This document shows positions 10,518 through 22,625 of a DNA stretch of 64,000 nucleotides, piece by piece. Each line of letters opens with the position of its first letter. Within the stretch, counting starts at the first letter, position 1. Source of the DNA: Whalleya microplaca (lineage: Eukaryota > Ascomycota > Sordariomycetes > Xylariales > Xylariaceae). The position numbers and the translations under genes were made by a program. The notes below the pieces were generated by a model, which was not told the DNA's origin, did not search any database, and saw only the letters and a program-made list of their open reading frames with translations. The stretch covers positions 62,001 to 126,000 of the forward strand of contig MU385794.1 in the NCBI GenBank assembly GCA_022497155.1, in the 5' to 3' direction.

Positions 10518-11151
10518 GGATCAACGTCGTCGTATTGAGAGGTTGTCACATGTGTGAGAAAAATATAAGCTGGCACCAGTATCGGGAATTTGTTTTAAAT
10601 ATAGCGTTGGGTTGGCTACGACTTTGTTGTGAGAGTAAGCTTTGTGTGTAAGTTGTGTCTCTATAGATAGCATCTACGACGCTCGTGCTGTGCCGCATTG
10701 CAAATGTGTTCAAATTCCTTTCCCGCTGACGCTTAGGCTAAGGTTTTATGACGATGACACGTTGCGATTCTAACCAAGTCATCAACACAGTACAGTAAAC
10801 AGCTCGTAGTGCAATGGTTGTAATCCATATAATGCATTCGGCTGTAAAGCTAGAGTGCATAGAGCGCTACACAATAAAGTTTTGAGGCATAGCAAAGCAG
10901 GCTATCATACTCGCGCTGAGAGACTTACCATTAAGATATGTAGTCGCCTTAAAATCATAGACTCCCTCCTCCAGCGCAGTATGTCTAGTAGCCTCGAGGC
11001 CTCATCCGCCTGTCCCAGTATGCAAACAACTACACCGTGTGTATGTAGTAGGTAACGTCACTCTCAATAAGCCCCATAAGAGGTTAAGATTCGCTATGCC
11101 AGTATCACCCTCCCAAACGCCTCATTACGCACCGTTCCAGTTCCAAGCCCA
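10518..11151. other. Intergenic, no gene seen
   Basis: No supported frame. It holds the cupin promoter and the 3' flank of the RING-CH gene. Confidence 0.5.
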
Positions 11152-12527
11152 CTAAGGACGAAGATGGCGGTTCTCCGAATTCTTGATCCGCCTGGTCAAC
11201 CGGTTCATCGTCTTCCGGTACTTGACGTACAGGTAGAAGGCGTCCTTCAGCACGACGAAGAGACAGCCGCCGACGAGGCTGCGGCCCCACCTCTCCTGCA
11301 GCAGGCCCGTGTTGGGGCCGCTGGACGGCCGCGAGACGAACCGCGACGGCAGCGCGAGCCGCAGCAGCTCGCCCATCCCGAAGCACACGCCCGGCCAAAG
11401 CAGCGTCCCGGCTATGAAGTTGATGGGCGACTTGACGGCCACGGCCAGCGCCCTGTTACGGCGGGCCTGCGCCGGATTATTGTCACCAGCGGCAGCGCCG
11501 CCTTCGCGTTCGCCGTTAACGAGCGGGAGATCGAAATTATCGAAAAAGTCCAGCGGGTCGCCGTCGTCGTCTAGCAGCTGTTGACGTACATGATGATCTT
11601 GCGGGGCGCCGTCCGGCCCAATGGCTTCATTCATTCGAGCGGCCTCGGCCTCGACCTCGGCCGCCCATCTCTTCTCGAGTGTCCTGGTGAGCGAACCCTG
11701 AAGTTGGAAGTATGCCGTCTTAAGCGCGGGATACAGCGCCAATGCCCGCTCGGGGGAGGGCGGCCAAGTGAGGAAGTCGGTCGGGTTATGCAAAAGCGTC
11801 GCATACTATAGGCGACTCGTTAGTATCCGCCTATGGGGTCACACGTCAAATAGGATTGCCAGATGGGATTCCCTACCAAGAGTGAAGCTGGGATCATGAC
11901 CACTTCACCTAGATGCAGTCGATTGAGGACAAGTGCCGGGGCAATGAACGGCAGTATAGTGAAGTTTATTACATTAATACTTGGTGCTCCTCGGTAGTTC
12001 TCTCGTTGGCGCATGACCTGAAATAGGGGGGCGTATTCGTTATTGAACAAGAAGGCCATGGTAGCCTCGGGGCCGGCGAACCATTCGATCGCTTTGGCGC
12101 CATAGACGGAGCTGCTCACGATGACACCGGAGGCGCAGAAGCTCAACAGGATTCTCGGCGACCAACTCGAGAAGGTTCTATTCAGATAGTTGTTGAGCTG
12201 GAGGGCGAAGTCCCAGCGTTCGGTGACGGTGATCGGGGATTTGCACACGGGACACTTGACCGCCTTCCCCTGGGCTTCTAGATCGGAGACCCAGGCCAAC
12301 AGGCAATCTTGGTGGCCTTCCAACGAACACGCGCACGGTGTCGACCAGTCGGCGGGCAGAATTTCTTCGGGTTCATCGACCAGGCAGACGAAGCATCGGT
12401 GACTGTTAGGGGGCGGGTCGGAAGAGGAGGGATGCGGCGGCTGGTCGAGGCGATCGCGATTGTCGTGGATCTGGGGAGCGGGCGCAGCCGTGTCGGCGCT
12501 CTGCGTTGACGTTGGCGACGACGCCAT
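11152..12527 (-). CDS. RING-CH (MARCH-type) membrane E3 ubiquitin ligase
   Basis: Two exons (12527-11877 and 11805-11152) encode 434 residues. The 71-nt intron (GTAGGG ... TACTAAC ... TATAG) keeps phase and joins PASLL to YATLLHNPTDF. An N-terminal RING-variant reads CFVCLVDEPEEILPADWSTP, then CAC-x(4)-H-x2-C and, after about 18 residues, CPVC: the C4HC3 order of RINGv domains. Downstream hydrophobic segments (ILLSFCASGVIVSSSVY, INFTILPFIAPALVL, FIAGTLLWPGVCFGMGELL, LVGGCLFVVLKDAFYLYV) predict several membrane passes. The family ubiquitinates membrane proteins or ER/Golgi substrates, recruiting an E2 through the RINGv. The start MASSPTSTQSADT is the first true ATG. A low-complexity acidic linker separates the transmembrane blocks. 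Confidence 0.85.
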
Positions 12528-13493
12528 CGTGGCGAGCAAACGGGAGGATCGTCACAGCACCCAGGAGTGCTATGGCATACTCTTCGGCTTTCGAGGTTAA
12601 ACGGGGCGAACCCTGTTTGATGACAGCTATCTAATAAAGATAGAGTTTCGATATTGGTAGTATTAGTATGTAGCTAAAATGGTGGTGGTTTGGATCTGGG
12701 CGCTGCTGGGCAGTCAGCGACTGGTTGATACGGGTATCATCACCTAGGAATCATCAATTACTGACGTTTGCAGGCCTCATAGGCAACCCGGAGCCTTTTC
12801 AGTGGAGATCTCTTAGGGTACGTACATGCCAAGAGGCGGGGCCGCCCACAATCCCTGCCTGGACCAGGTTGTCAGGTTGTACATACCTAATCTGTACTGT
12901 AATCATGTACAGTACAACAGCCATGTATGTACAGTACAGCACAATCACTTCCAAGGTGCTTTGCTACCTACTACCTAGCGCTCTACTCTTATAATCCGGA
13001 TATGCGATCGCCAATATATATGTCGCAGCTCGTGCTGTTGTGTATATTCGATGTTTGAAGAGCGCTTTCTCTAGGTGGAATATCTTGGTTGATTATTTTA
13101 TTATTATCCTTCAATCCGTAACCCCTGGTGATATTCGACCAACACAACATGAATTCTTTGTGGTTCAATGCCAAATATTCCAACCATGACACATGTCAGC
13201 CATGAAAGAACAAGTGGCATGGGAACATACCTAATGTGTGCGTATGTATGTAGGGAACTCTCGGAGCATATTCCTCTTTCATGTAATACTTTAAACTCTG
13301 CCAATGGCCGAAACGAGAGTTTTCGTCCGGCTGGGCGGTTAATATATCATGTCCCTTGGACCCCAATTCGTGCCCAGAACTCTAGACCATGAGAGCCAAG
13401 CTTTGGGGCTACTCAGCTTACAACTCGGCGATTTTGTGATATAATATCTCGGATTGAGACGTCCATCCATACAGTAAATCCTGTTCTTTACAG
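12528..13493. other. Intergenic, palindromic TGTACAGTACA motifs
   Basis: No gene is visible. Around 12890-12945 the sequence repeats GTACAGTAC / TGTACTGTA palindromes several times. It lies between divergent genes, so it could carry promoters for both. Confidence 0.45.
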
Positions 13494-14148
13494 ATGGCAC
13501 GACCACGCGTCCCTAGGGCGAGTGCGCTTGCGAGCACTGTCGCCCGTGCTCTCGGATTAGGAGCCTCCGTCGTCCTACTCGCCAATCTGATCTACGAGAG
13601 CGTGAATTGGGGTTCGAGGGGAAAGACATACGGCGTCTCTATCACGACAGTAAGATATGCGCTGTAACGTACAACAGATTTGAACGAGCGGTCACGCTGA
13701 TATGTGCACAGGCCGTCGTTGCGTTGGTCGTAGACGGAAGCGAAGTAATGGCCTTGCTTGACTCGACGCGCTCAATACCCCGTTTTGCTCCTCCATGCCT
13801 AGTTTGCGGAGATATCATTATCCTCTGCATTGCTATTCCTTCGGTCTTTCTCATCTTGTTGAGCGATTACCAGGGTCTAGCGCCCGAGGAGGGATTCCCT
13901 TGGGCTGACGCAGACTTCCTGTCTTTTGTTATCACAACCATTATCTGGTGAGACACAACAAGATGTTATATGGTGAATTGAGAACGAAACTGACCTCGAC
14001 TAGTGGACTGAGATTTGTCTTTCTGATTTGGAGCTTTATTGCCTGTGTTTATTGGATAAGGGGCTCGGGTCGTGCGGAACGCCGTGGGAGTGAAGATACG
14101 CCGATGGATTCAACGGGCGGGCTTAGAGATATTGAAAATGATAGCTGA
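13494..14148 (+). CDS. Small multi-pass membrane protein
   Basis: Three exons (13494-13649, 13712-13947, 14004-14148) give 178 residues, and all phases match. Hydrophobic stretches are ALGLGASVVLLANLIY, TTAVVALVVDGSEVMALL, DIIILCIAIPSVFLILL, and FVITTIICGLRFVFLIWSF continuing into IACVYWI, consistent with four membrane helices in the layout of fungal MARVEL-like or unnamed tetra-span proteins. The C-terminal tail (RGSGRAERRGSEDTPMDST) is hydrophilic and probably cytosolic. I do not recognise the family. The splice sites are good (GTAAGA/ACAG, GTGAGA/CTAG), which is the main support for reality. Confidence 0.6.
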
Positions 14149-15623
14149 CATAGGACATATCTTGTTGTTTTCAAGTAATATACTTCCTTGGTTCTGTTCA
14201 ATGATCACTATCTTGGTATCTCCTATCACTCCCATAAATAAGAACAGTTGGAAAACAATAGGTGTACACATACAGAAATTTATTTTGCGTCTTTCGACGA
14301 AAGAGAGAAAAATTATGGTCTTCAACAATACAGAGCAGTCGACTTGATTTATTATGAGGTCGAGCTACTAAGCATACCCAGGAATAGGCCGGCCAAGCTG
14401 ATATAGTCCCTCGGAAGTGTGAGACCATGATCAAACATTGCCTTTTAGTGAGTAAGTCAACCATCAACGTCTTAGGATTAGATTTATGCTTCTTTGAGCC
14501 GCTTCATTAAACATTAAACAATCAATGATGCTCTCGCCTACGACATAAACAACCCCATATGCTGCTTTAGCTGGATGACCAATAGCGCTATCGTACACAG
14601 AGCAGTATCGTGCCATGGGGATCCTCTACACACACCCAATCGAACATGGAGAGTGCTTCAGTCCCATAAATCTATCCCTTTTCCAAAGAAAATATGTCTT
14701 GTTTGAGCAAGCTGGTCGATGTGAAAATGAGAACATGAATCTCCGGCATTGTTGATGTCCGAACCTAAAGCTCTAGCAAGCCCATATGATCCGTTTCAGA
14801 TTCACCCTCATTCTCTGGTTATTCTAAGTTCGCATCGACTCATATACAGAGGAACTCACTTTGTCGAAGGTCACGCAAAGATACATCCAGGCTGCCAGTT
14901 CTTCTACGTAGTGTTCTGAAAACTAACCCTTACCTTCATTGACTTGAACCTTCACAACATTATGAAAGTCCAATAGTCTTGTTGTCTAAGCCTATCAGTG
15001 TCTCACTAATTGTATTAAGCTTGCTCTCGAAGGTCATCAGCCGGCTCGTCGACGAACATGCGTCTCTCATGGCTGGCATTACTGAGGTGACGAAAATCAC
15101 TTTCGTTGGAGGATCAAGGGGAAACTTTAGGGGGGTTCGTCTGCAAATGCCTACCAAGCACACATCCATCCCTTTTAAGAATGATAAAGCATAAGGCAGA
15201 TAGTAAGAACGAATAACTATATCTATGCTAGAAAGTTTAAATGATGAAACTAATTTAGTAGGGCTCTAAGTATTAAAGACACGCCAATACGTATGGCCAG
15301 ACTCTAGTGTATTCCTCGTGGCCGCATGGGTCAGACTAAAGACGTTGGGGGCCCGCAGGCTATGATATAACGAAACTACTCATCATCCAAGAGCTCTTAG
15401 ATATTCTTAAACTTTTACGATAATCGACGCGTGTTCATCCTAATTATTGGTAGAATGTATTTTGGTTTCGCTAACTCGTTATCATAACTATTGGTTGTAT
15501 GCTCTAGGTTAACAGGCTAACTAAGTAGACATGGTAGTCCCGTATCCCGCTATGCAATATCTTAAAAGACAAACAGACTGAAAGCTAACATCGACACCGT
15601 GGGAGAGATTCAGCGCCCTGCCG
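14149..15623. other. Intergenic, no confident gene
   Basis: AT-rich. A short minus-strand stretch near 14960-15110 (TFESKLNTISETLIGLDNKT) has a coding, coiled-coil look but is broken by stops. Confidence 0.4.
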
Positions 15624-16704
15624 TTACTTGTGACAGGGCACCGCGCGGCCATCTTTGCCGGGACACAGCTCCTGATCCGGATGGGCAGGGCACGCTGTTC
15701 CGATACAGCAGCTGATTCTCTCCTCACACCCAAGGATTCCGTTAATGGTTGCCTTATCGTCCGTTGGGAATGTGTACGCCATCGGTGAACAGTCTGAAAA
15801 GAAATTGCTCGACGGGTCGGGAGCGCCCATGTCGTCCCTCCACGGATTGGAACACGTCTTGTTATCCAATCGGTGCTCGTCCTGTTGCCATAATCATAGT
15901 CAGCTACCATGCTTGAATCATCTATGGCATAAACACTGATTAGTAGACACGTACCGGACACATCTGATGCAAGTCGAGATTGCACCCCAGCACCACGGCG
16001 TTGCGGCAGGAGCAAACGATGGGCAGTGAGAATCCATCGCTAGATTGATTGTCAGTAATGATATCCCGGGAGTAGATGGGTGGGTAGTGAATAGGGTTAC
16101 TCACACATAGCTCACGTCCAAGGCTATCCGAGCCTCTTCACCGTACTGGACCATGAAGGACCCTTCGAACAGAGAGACTCGGTCCGTAATCTCGTAGCCC
16201 ACTTCCTGAACTGCCACTCGTCCAGCCCACTGTACGATTCAAAGTCAGCGACCAGTGTACAACTAGTGAACGAGACAGGATGCTTGAACACTCGGAGGCA
16301 CCCGAGGTAGTTCGCAACATCGACCTGACTTGAAAGTGACAACGGAATGGGATGGAAAATCATTTACTTACGCCAGTGGGTACTGCGAATACAGCACTTC
16401 CTTTCGGCTTGATAGTACCGACCGGGAGCTCACCCCCAATTCGTACCGCGGTCGGTGCATTGAGGTTCTGCGCGTGCAGCGTCGTGATCGCAGCCGAGTG
16501 CGAGTTCACTAGGGTCACTACATACGCCCCGTTTTCCACCAGCACTTCCCCGGTGGTGTTCTTGGCTCGAGGCACCCCCGAGGCCGACGGGTACAAAGGT
16601 GCCGTCGTGATTGGGTTTGCCCGAGCCAACGACTGTCCGCGAGGCGCCACGAGAGAGCCTGCGGAGAGCAACCCCAGGAACAGTGAGAGGTAAGAGAACA
16701 TCAT
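15624..16704 (-). CDS. Secreted thaumatin-like protein
   Basis: Four exons (16704-16372, 16229-16105, 16039-15955, 15881-15624) give 266 residues with consistent phases. The N-terminus MMFSYLSLFLGLLSAGSLVAP is a signal peptide. The body carries thaumatin-fold features: VVTLVNSHSAAITTL, the WAGRVAVQEVGYEI segment, SLPIVCSCRNAVVLGCNLDL, and a C-terminal block with FFSDCSPMAYTFPTDDKAT and ISCCIGTACPAHP. These correspond to the conserved CxxAYTYPxDD and CCxGTACP signatures of fungal osmotin/thaumatin-like proteins. Family members are secreted, disulphide-rich, and often bind or act on beta-glucans; enzymatic activity cannot be read here. A TATA box lies about 115 bp upstream. It is a single gene, and its neighbours give no functional hint. 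Confidence 0.8.
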
Positions 16705-16818
16705 AGTGATTTCTGTAACTTGAGGTTTGTTGTGGTGGTTCAGAGGGAAGTCCAGAAATCCGAAGAGTGTGGTGAGTAAAGATTGGAAGATACATGAATA
16801 AGGGAGAGGGGGTTGGGG

Positions 16819-16826
16819 CTTATATA
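16819..16826 (-). promoter_or_regulatory. TATA box of the thaumatin-like gene
   Basis: TATATAAG on the minus strand, about 115 bp before the ATG at 16704. Position and sequence fit; no experimental support. Confidence 0.45.
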
Positions 16827-18366
16827 GATCTCAAGTTTATCACAATGGGACGAACACTGTAACTAGGTGATTGACTCTCGGACCTTTCGAGATATGTTTG
16901 TGTTTAGTGATTGTTGAAGCAAAAGGTTGATTGTAAATGGTCGAGAATGGGACTTGAGGATGTAATTGTTCCCGGTGGGTTGCACTTTATGAATACAATA
17001 AACTCAAAATCAGGAACCAACTTCCTAAGTGTTGGAACGGCAATCGAGGTAGCTTACCTCTTAGCCAAGGCTCCTTCAGAGCGAACCTCAAGTGCCTTTC
17101 GGTTTCAAACTTAGATGATGTAGCTACCTTGAAAGAGCTTCCTGAGATTCAACTAAGTTTGGCTATCTCAGTCGTATCAAGACTACACAGAGACGCACCC
17201 GCCTAAAGGGGGATTACGCTGAAAAAATGTACTAATATATGGGCTATACCTTCACATCTCGTACTAAACATATCAAGAGTTTACAGCGCAGTTGCTCTAC
17301 AGCATGCTGACAGCACTTCTGATCACTATAGTCTACATACATTGCAGCTTCTTCTCGTGTACTATGAAGTCGAGGCATTTCATGAACACATTCACCATGG
17401 GGATATTCCGGACAAATAAGAGAGGATAAGTATTGCTGATTAATAACATAATGGTTTCAATGCATATGATGTTTATGGCATAATCTCGATATTCGTAGAC
17501 AATGATTTGAGCATCCGCACTAAGACGTTCAGTGAATTGACACTATGCTGAGTTATCTCTTCACTATGGTCAAAGCGATACAATAGCAGAGCCGGATTGA
17601 GGGTCCATGGACTGCCGGACAATGCTACAAGGTATCATGTGAACATTATGTGAGGTAGTCATAGCTTTCTGGCACACAAAACAGGGAGGATCCATCTCAT
17701 TCACTTCTCCATCATCCGTAATACACTTAATTCCGCCTCTTGCTATCCACCTGCATCAACTCGTATAGATAACCCGGTCTCGTTCGCTTCCCCAGATAGC
17801 CGAATCTCGAATCAATCTAAAGCTGGACCCTGAGCTTAGCAAGGAGGGCATTTAAAATTTGACCGGTCCATCTTAAACCATTCGACCAAATGCATATCTA
17901 TGATAGTCTCGAATCAAGGTTCTATTAGATCTTAGTAATACTAGATAGAAATTAGCTCCCTTAGCCTTTCAGAAACTTATTTTGGGGGAAGGGGGGATAC
18001 GTGTGTAGAAGAAGAAAAACTTAGATGCACGAGATGTGGGGATGGCTTGGCCTGGTATCCTCAGGTGTTGTTGCTAGATTTGGACTATGGCAGTCGTCCC
18101 ATTGGACTCCTCCCCACAGGATCTTCATCCGGAGATGCATAGGCACCTTCAGGGACCGACATATCATCTCCTAGAAGACAGCTAAGCTACCGTCAAGATA
18201 ATTGCAAGCATGAGACTCTCAAAATTGGTTCAAAATTCGTCTTCACCAATTTCAACGAGGAACGAGACATTGAAGGCGTGGCTTTGGTATAGGAACGCGA
18301 GAATCAATATTGCGTCAATTAATGGCTACCTAATCAAAGACAACAGGTATGATGTGGCTATAAAGA
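16827..18366. other. Intergenic, no gene seen
   Basis: No supported coding region on either strand. Confidence 0.5.
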
Positions 18367-20394
18367 TTACTTAATGAGATGATGGCCATGGTATTGACTC
18401 TGTCGCGCATGGTCACCCATCGTTGTTGTTGCTGATGATCGCTCAGGGAAGCCTTCAAATGAGACAGCAAAGGTGGCAACGGAGTGCGCAACGAGCTGCA
18501 CTATGGATTAGTATTATATCAAAAAGAAAAGAAATGGGTGTTTTTTGATACTGACCTTTGTGTTTACTAGCCAAGAGGTCAAGTTGACATTGCCGACATC
18601 ATCACACAATTGGTGGTAACAAGGATCGTACCATTCGCCGGCTTTACCACCAAACATGGCCTCCTCTTCATTGGTTTTAACACCTTCAGCACCTGTCGCC
18701 ACTCCACCTCCCGGGATACCGTTTTGAATGAAAGCACTGGACGCAGTTCAGGAGAGTTAGCAAATACCCTTATATACATGAGTTTGAGAGCCCTGAGCCA
18801 TGTCTTGGACATATGAAGGTTAAGGATAGTCCAAATGATAGAGGTAGACCCTGAGACAGGCTGAAATGGGGAAAGAAAGGTCTCTAAAACAACGTACTCG
18901 TAGTCGCTGCGCCCATCGAAGGGGATAAACGTATAATTCAGGCCCTGGGAATTGTACCAATCCACGTACAAGTCCCTCAGCTGCTCAGAACCTTCTGGGT
19001 TGATGGCATTCGTGGCATTGTAAACCTGGTAGGCGAAGTTCGGGCTGCCCATCATATCGTAATCCATAAAAAGGCGAATCTTCTTGTTCTCCTCCTGTGG
19101 CAGTACCTCGACGTAATAATCTGATCCCAGAAGGCCTTCTTCTTCGCCTGCCCACCAAGCAAAACGCACACAGTTATTGACTCTGAATTTGCTCAACTGT
19201 ATAGCGACTTCAAGCAACGTCAAGCTGCCAGAGCCATCATCTGTATGTCTGTCAGTATCTTGTACCTATAGAAGTCCAATATCTTCAAGGCCGCGTGCGC
19301 CTAACTCTGAAGTAAAAAGATCTGATATGCAATAGAATACAATGGAAGATAATATATTACATTACATATATAGATTCAATGAAGCTGACTGAAGAAAAAC
19401 AAGATATAGGGTGTTAGGGAGATCATTCGATACATACCATTGATACCAGGGCCCTCGGCGACACTGTCGCTATGAGCGCCGAGCATGACACAGTTGTCCG
19501 AGTCCCCATCGACGGTTTGCGCGATGATATTGATCGTCTGGATCTTCTTTACTTCAGCATCTACGTATGCAATCGCGTCAACGAGTTCCCCATTATTTAG
19601 CTTATCAACGATGGGGTTGGCGTCCTTGCCAGAGAGACCGAATGTTGCCACATGGTCCGGAGTAGGGCTCTCTAGAGTGCCGGAAAGGTCACCGGAGTCG
19701 TAATTGTAGACAACAGCTGCGACAGCACCTGCTTTTCCTGCAAGCGCCGATTTGGTACCAAATGAGCATTTGCCGCGAAGAATGAAAGCAACATTGCCAC
19801 TGACATTCGCGGGATAGTCGGATTCGGCGCATCCGTCGTTCCCCACAAGCACAAGATTTCCGTGTACAGGCTGCTGGTGAGCAGTTGGGGGAGTCAGTGA
19901 CATCGGCGAAGCAGACTTGGGCACGTCGTGACCAATAACTAATCGGGACTCATAGACTTTACCCATGACAGCTGGGAATGGCTGTTGAGACAGAGTGTAG
20001 TAGTCACCGAGTTTCGCTATAGCATTGTAAATGTAATCTAAGGTCGCGCCATGGCCTAAAGCAATGAAGACGGTAAGTATTATGAACTACCGGTACCATA
20101 GGCGTTGTGTTGGTTCAATTAATGCATACCGTCACTCCCAATGACACGGGTTGGATGCCCATATTCGTGCTCTGACAGCTGTGCAATAGCATAGAGATCG
20201 TGAGAACGACTAACTAGGTTTTCAGGATTGATGCTGTCTTGCAGAAGCTTGGTGTCGACTAATGGTCTTGCATGTTCGTTATCAGCTCTAAGCGGTTCCT
20301 GTTGGGGTAAGAGGGGCTTCTGAAATTGAGATGCAGACGTAACGCCAAGCGTAGCAAGGAGAAGGACAGAAGACAAGCGGTTCCGCGCTGTCAT
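18367..20394 (-). CDS. Secreted or vacuolar M28 aminopeptidase with PA domain
   Basis: Five exons (20394-20130, 20055-19438, 19240-18898, 18736-18556, 18495-18367) give 511 residues; all phases agree. The N-terminus MTARNRLSSVLLLATLGVTSA is a signal peptide. A protease-associated domain is seen from HQQPVHGNLVLVGNDGCA through LRGKCSFGTKSALAGKAGA. The M28 di-zinc site follows: GAHSDSV (His, Asp), NDDGSGSLTLLEVA (Asp), WWAGEEEGLLGSDYY (catalytic Glu-Glu), FMDYDMMGSPN (Asp) and PCYHQLCDD (His). Substrate-pocket residues lie in RSDYDAFIQNGIPGGG. This order and length match fungal leucine aminopeptidase 2 / yeast aminopeptidase Y. It would release N-terminal residues from peptides outside the cell or in the vacuole. 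Confidence 0.9.
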
Positions 20395-20746
20395 GATGGC
20401 TATGCAACGGCGTCCACGCTCTACGCAGTATGACCTTAATAACTGTTTGATGGGAAGTTGATGAGTCTGTTTTGATTTTCGACGCCGTGACCAAGGGGGT
20501 AACCATCCACACTAGTCCTGTTATAGTTAGCCAAGATCTACATAGGCCAGGGATTATGCCTGTGGCGCCGCTGTGGCGCACCCTACAGTCACTTACTAAG
20601 AATTCTATTATGGGAGATAACAAAGCCTACAACATACACATGTCATATCACCTAGGTACTCAATATAGGTAATATACACACAAGATTTATTCAATACTAT
20701 ACACGTACTTAGTTATCCAAGGCTAATAAGCATTAAGAGACTGCCA
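20395..20746. other. Short intergenic spacer
   Basis: No gene seen. It separates the M28 peptidase promoter from the 3' end of the amidoligase gene. Confidence 0.5.
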
Positions 20747-22090
20747 CTACCCATTGATGCGGATGGCTGGGATATCTTGCGACGAGTACGGCGGGACAAA
20801 CGAATTCTCCTTGGATTCAGAATTTGAGAACCTATCAGAGACTTTCTTGTCAGAGAAATAGTAAACTTGCTCTTCGAGACCAAGATTGCGTAGGAGTTCC
20901 ATTGCTGTATAGTCCGAAGTTGATTGACAGATAATAGCCAGGATATCCGATGGAGGTGCTCGCCGTGAAAAATCAAACAGCCTAACCAACACAGCTAGCC
21001 AATGGATAATGAGCAACGGATCTAGCGTGCTCTCCAAGGTTCTGAATTCTATAGTTGACGTTCTGCCGTCGTTGTGAGGTCTCGTGTTCTCAGGGAGGGC
21101 GCCTTCGCAGAAGCCGTGGAAGCCAACACTACCTGTATCCCATGTCGGATATGGTACCTGGGCGCCCGTCGTCTCCATCGTATCAAGCTCCCATATTTGG
21201 ACTGACATTTTCCTAGCAAGCGATTTTGCGTCGACCGAACGCCATATGCTTTCAATTTCAGTCTCAAGCCGACCCCCTCTCAACACATGTGGGAACATCT
21301 GGTGCATATATGTGTATAAGGGCGCAAAATTCTTATTGCACCCCCACTCTTGCGTGAGCTCTTCCGAGCGGGTGTAGCGAATGTAAGAATGTTGCCTCAA
21401 GGATAAACACATCGGGTGTGTGGCACGCGACGGATGAGCTAGAGATTCAATCAACGGTTCAATGAACCACCACAGCATACAAAATCTTCGTAGAAACAGT
21501 GGCCCGCTGTTATATTCTTGACTACATCTGCGTTCCTCGCCGATGTGTACCATGAACGAAGTTGTTGGCGCGAGGCGCACGCGCAGCGTGTTTCGTAATG
21601 CGATACTAACGTGTCCGATTTGGTCGAAATGATCTGGCAAATTGGTATTGCGTATATTCGATTTCACCTTGACGCCGACCCAAGTGTAACTTCCTGGGAA
21701 TTTGTCAGGGTGCGGAACTAGATCTTGATCGATTTCGACGACAAAGCGAGAATACGGTGGTGTGCTTGGGTCTTTCTGAGGCACAGTGCTTGTCGCTACA
21801 TTTCGTTGGAATATTGGCAACCCTTCAGCTTGAACTTGAACATTTGATAAAGTAGCTAAGACTGCGCCTCTTACAGCTTTGGCGACTGTGAAATGGTCGT
21901 TGTCGGGGCATACTATGACTTCCCTACTATCATTTGGATGGGGATCTTGCTGGTCCTTGGTCAACGTTGGTATCAGGAACTGCCATTCAACTCCGTAAGT
22001 TATCGCAATCGTATCCCGATCCATCCCGTTCATGATAATGTCCACCCGTGGCTGGGGCGCTGTGGTTGCGTTTTGACTCAAGACATTCAT
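20747..22090 (-). CDS. Amidoligase-family enzyme (putative)
   Basis: A single exon of 447 residues. The architecture fits the fungal amidoligase family (Pfam Amidoligase_2; glutamine-synthetase/GCS-like fold): ITYGVEWQFLIP at the start (the GxE strand that binds Mg-ATP), YTWVGVKVKSN (the GvElvSP strand, here with K-V-K), TSFMVHIGEE (the HVHvG strand), and TIEFRTLESTLDPLLIIHW (the FR-h-GTLD helix), with an LxHPSR-type helix in the middle. The family forms amide bonds between carboxylates and amines in peptides or cell-wall-like substrates; fungal members are largely unstudied. The first His of HxH is Met here, which may reduce metal binding. It lies next to an M28 aminopeptidase on the same strand, which may be chance. 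The first ATG is used. Confidence 0.7.
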   Translation of the reverse strand: MNVLSQNATTAPQPRVDIIMNGMDRDTIAITYGVEWQFLIPTLTKDQQDPHPNDSREVIVCPDNDHFTVAKAVRGAVLATLSNVQVQAEGLPIFQRNVATSTVPQKDPSTPPYSRFVVEIDQDLVPHPDKFPGSYTWVGVKVKSNIRNTNLPDHFDQIGHVSIALRNTLRVRLAPTTSFMVHIGEERRCSQEYNSGPLFLRRFCMLWWFIEPLIESLAHPSRATHPMCLSLRQHSYIRYTRSEELTQEWGCNKNFAPLYTYMHQMFPHVLRGGRLETEIESIWRSVDAKSLARKMSVQIWELDTMETTGAQVPYPTWDTGSVGFHGFCEGALPENTRPHNDGRTSTIEFRTLESTLDPLLIIHWLAVLVRLFDFSRRAPPSDILAIICQSTSDYTAMELLRNLGLEEQVYYFSDKKVSDRFSNSESKENSFVPPYSSQDIPAIRING

Positions 22091-22625
22091 GATGACGTGT
22101 TGAAGTGTTGTAACTAGATTATAGGGGGCCTCGATGAAAATTTACTGATTCTGGCGATAATCAAGTGATTTTAGAACTGGGCATGATGCTTATATCTATG
22201 TAAATATTTTCTAGGCTTTGCAAGAGCATGTGTCATACCTGTCAAATATGGTCAAAGGGATTGTTTCCTGTAAATGTGACATTGACAAAGGGTGCACGAC
22301 TTGTATAAGCTAATTGGAGTCTAAGTTAATCAAAGCCGTTGTTTCACAATAGAACAATTAGGTTAGTAATGTTTGCCAAATTTTTCTTCATTCACATAGA
22401 GAGTACCATGTTAAATGTAATGGTCAATAGAAAGCAACTATACTTACTAATTATGCAAACTACAACTCGATTAGCTGACCCAACTACTTAGTAGATCACA
22501 TTCTTCATCACTCGTATATCAACAATGTGCGAGGCAGAGAGCACTTGGTGGCTCATTGTGATATGTTGCGAGTTCAATCATATTCTTTATTGAATTTCGA
22601 TGCGCTTTCTTTGTTATCTAACCCT
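22091..22625. other. Intergenic, no gene seen
   Basis: AT-rich spacer with the amidoligase promoter and the receptor 3' flank. Confidence 0.5.
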
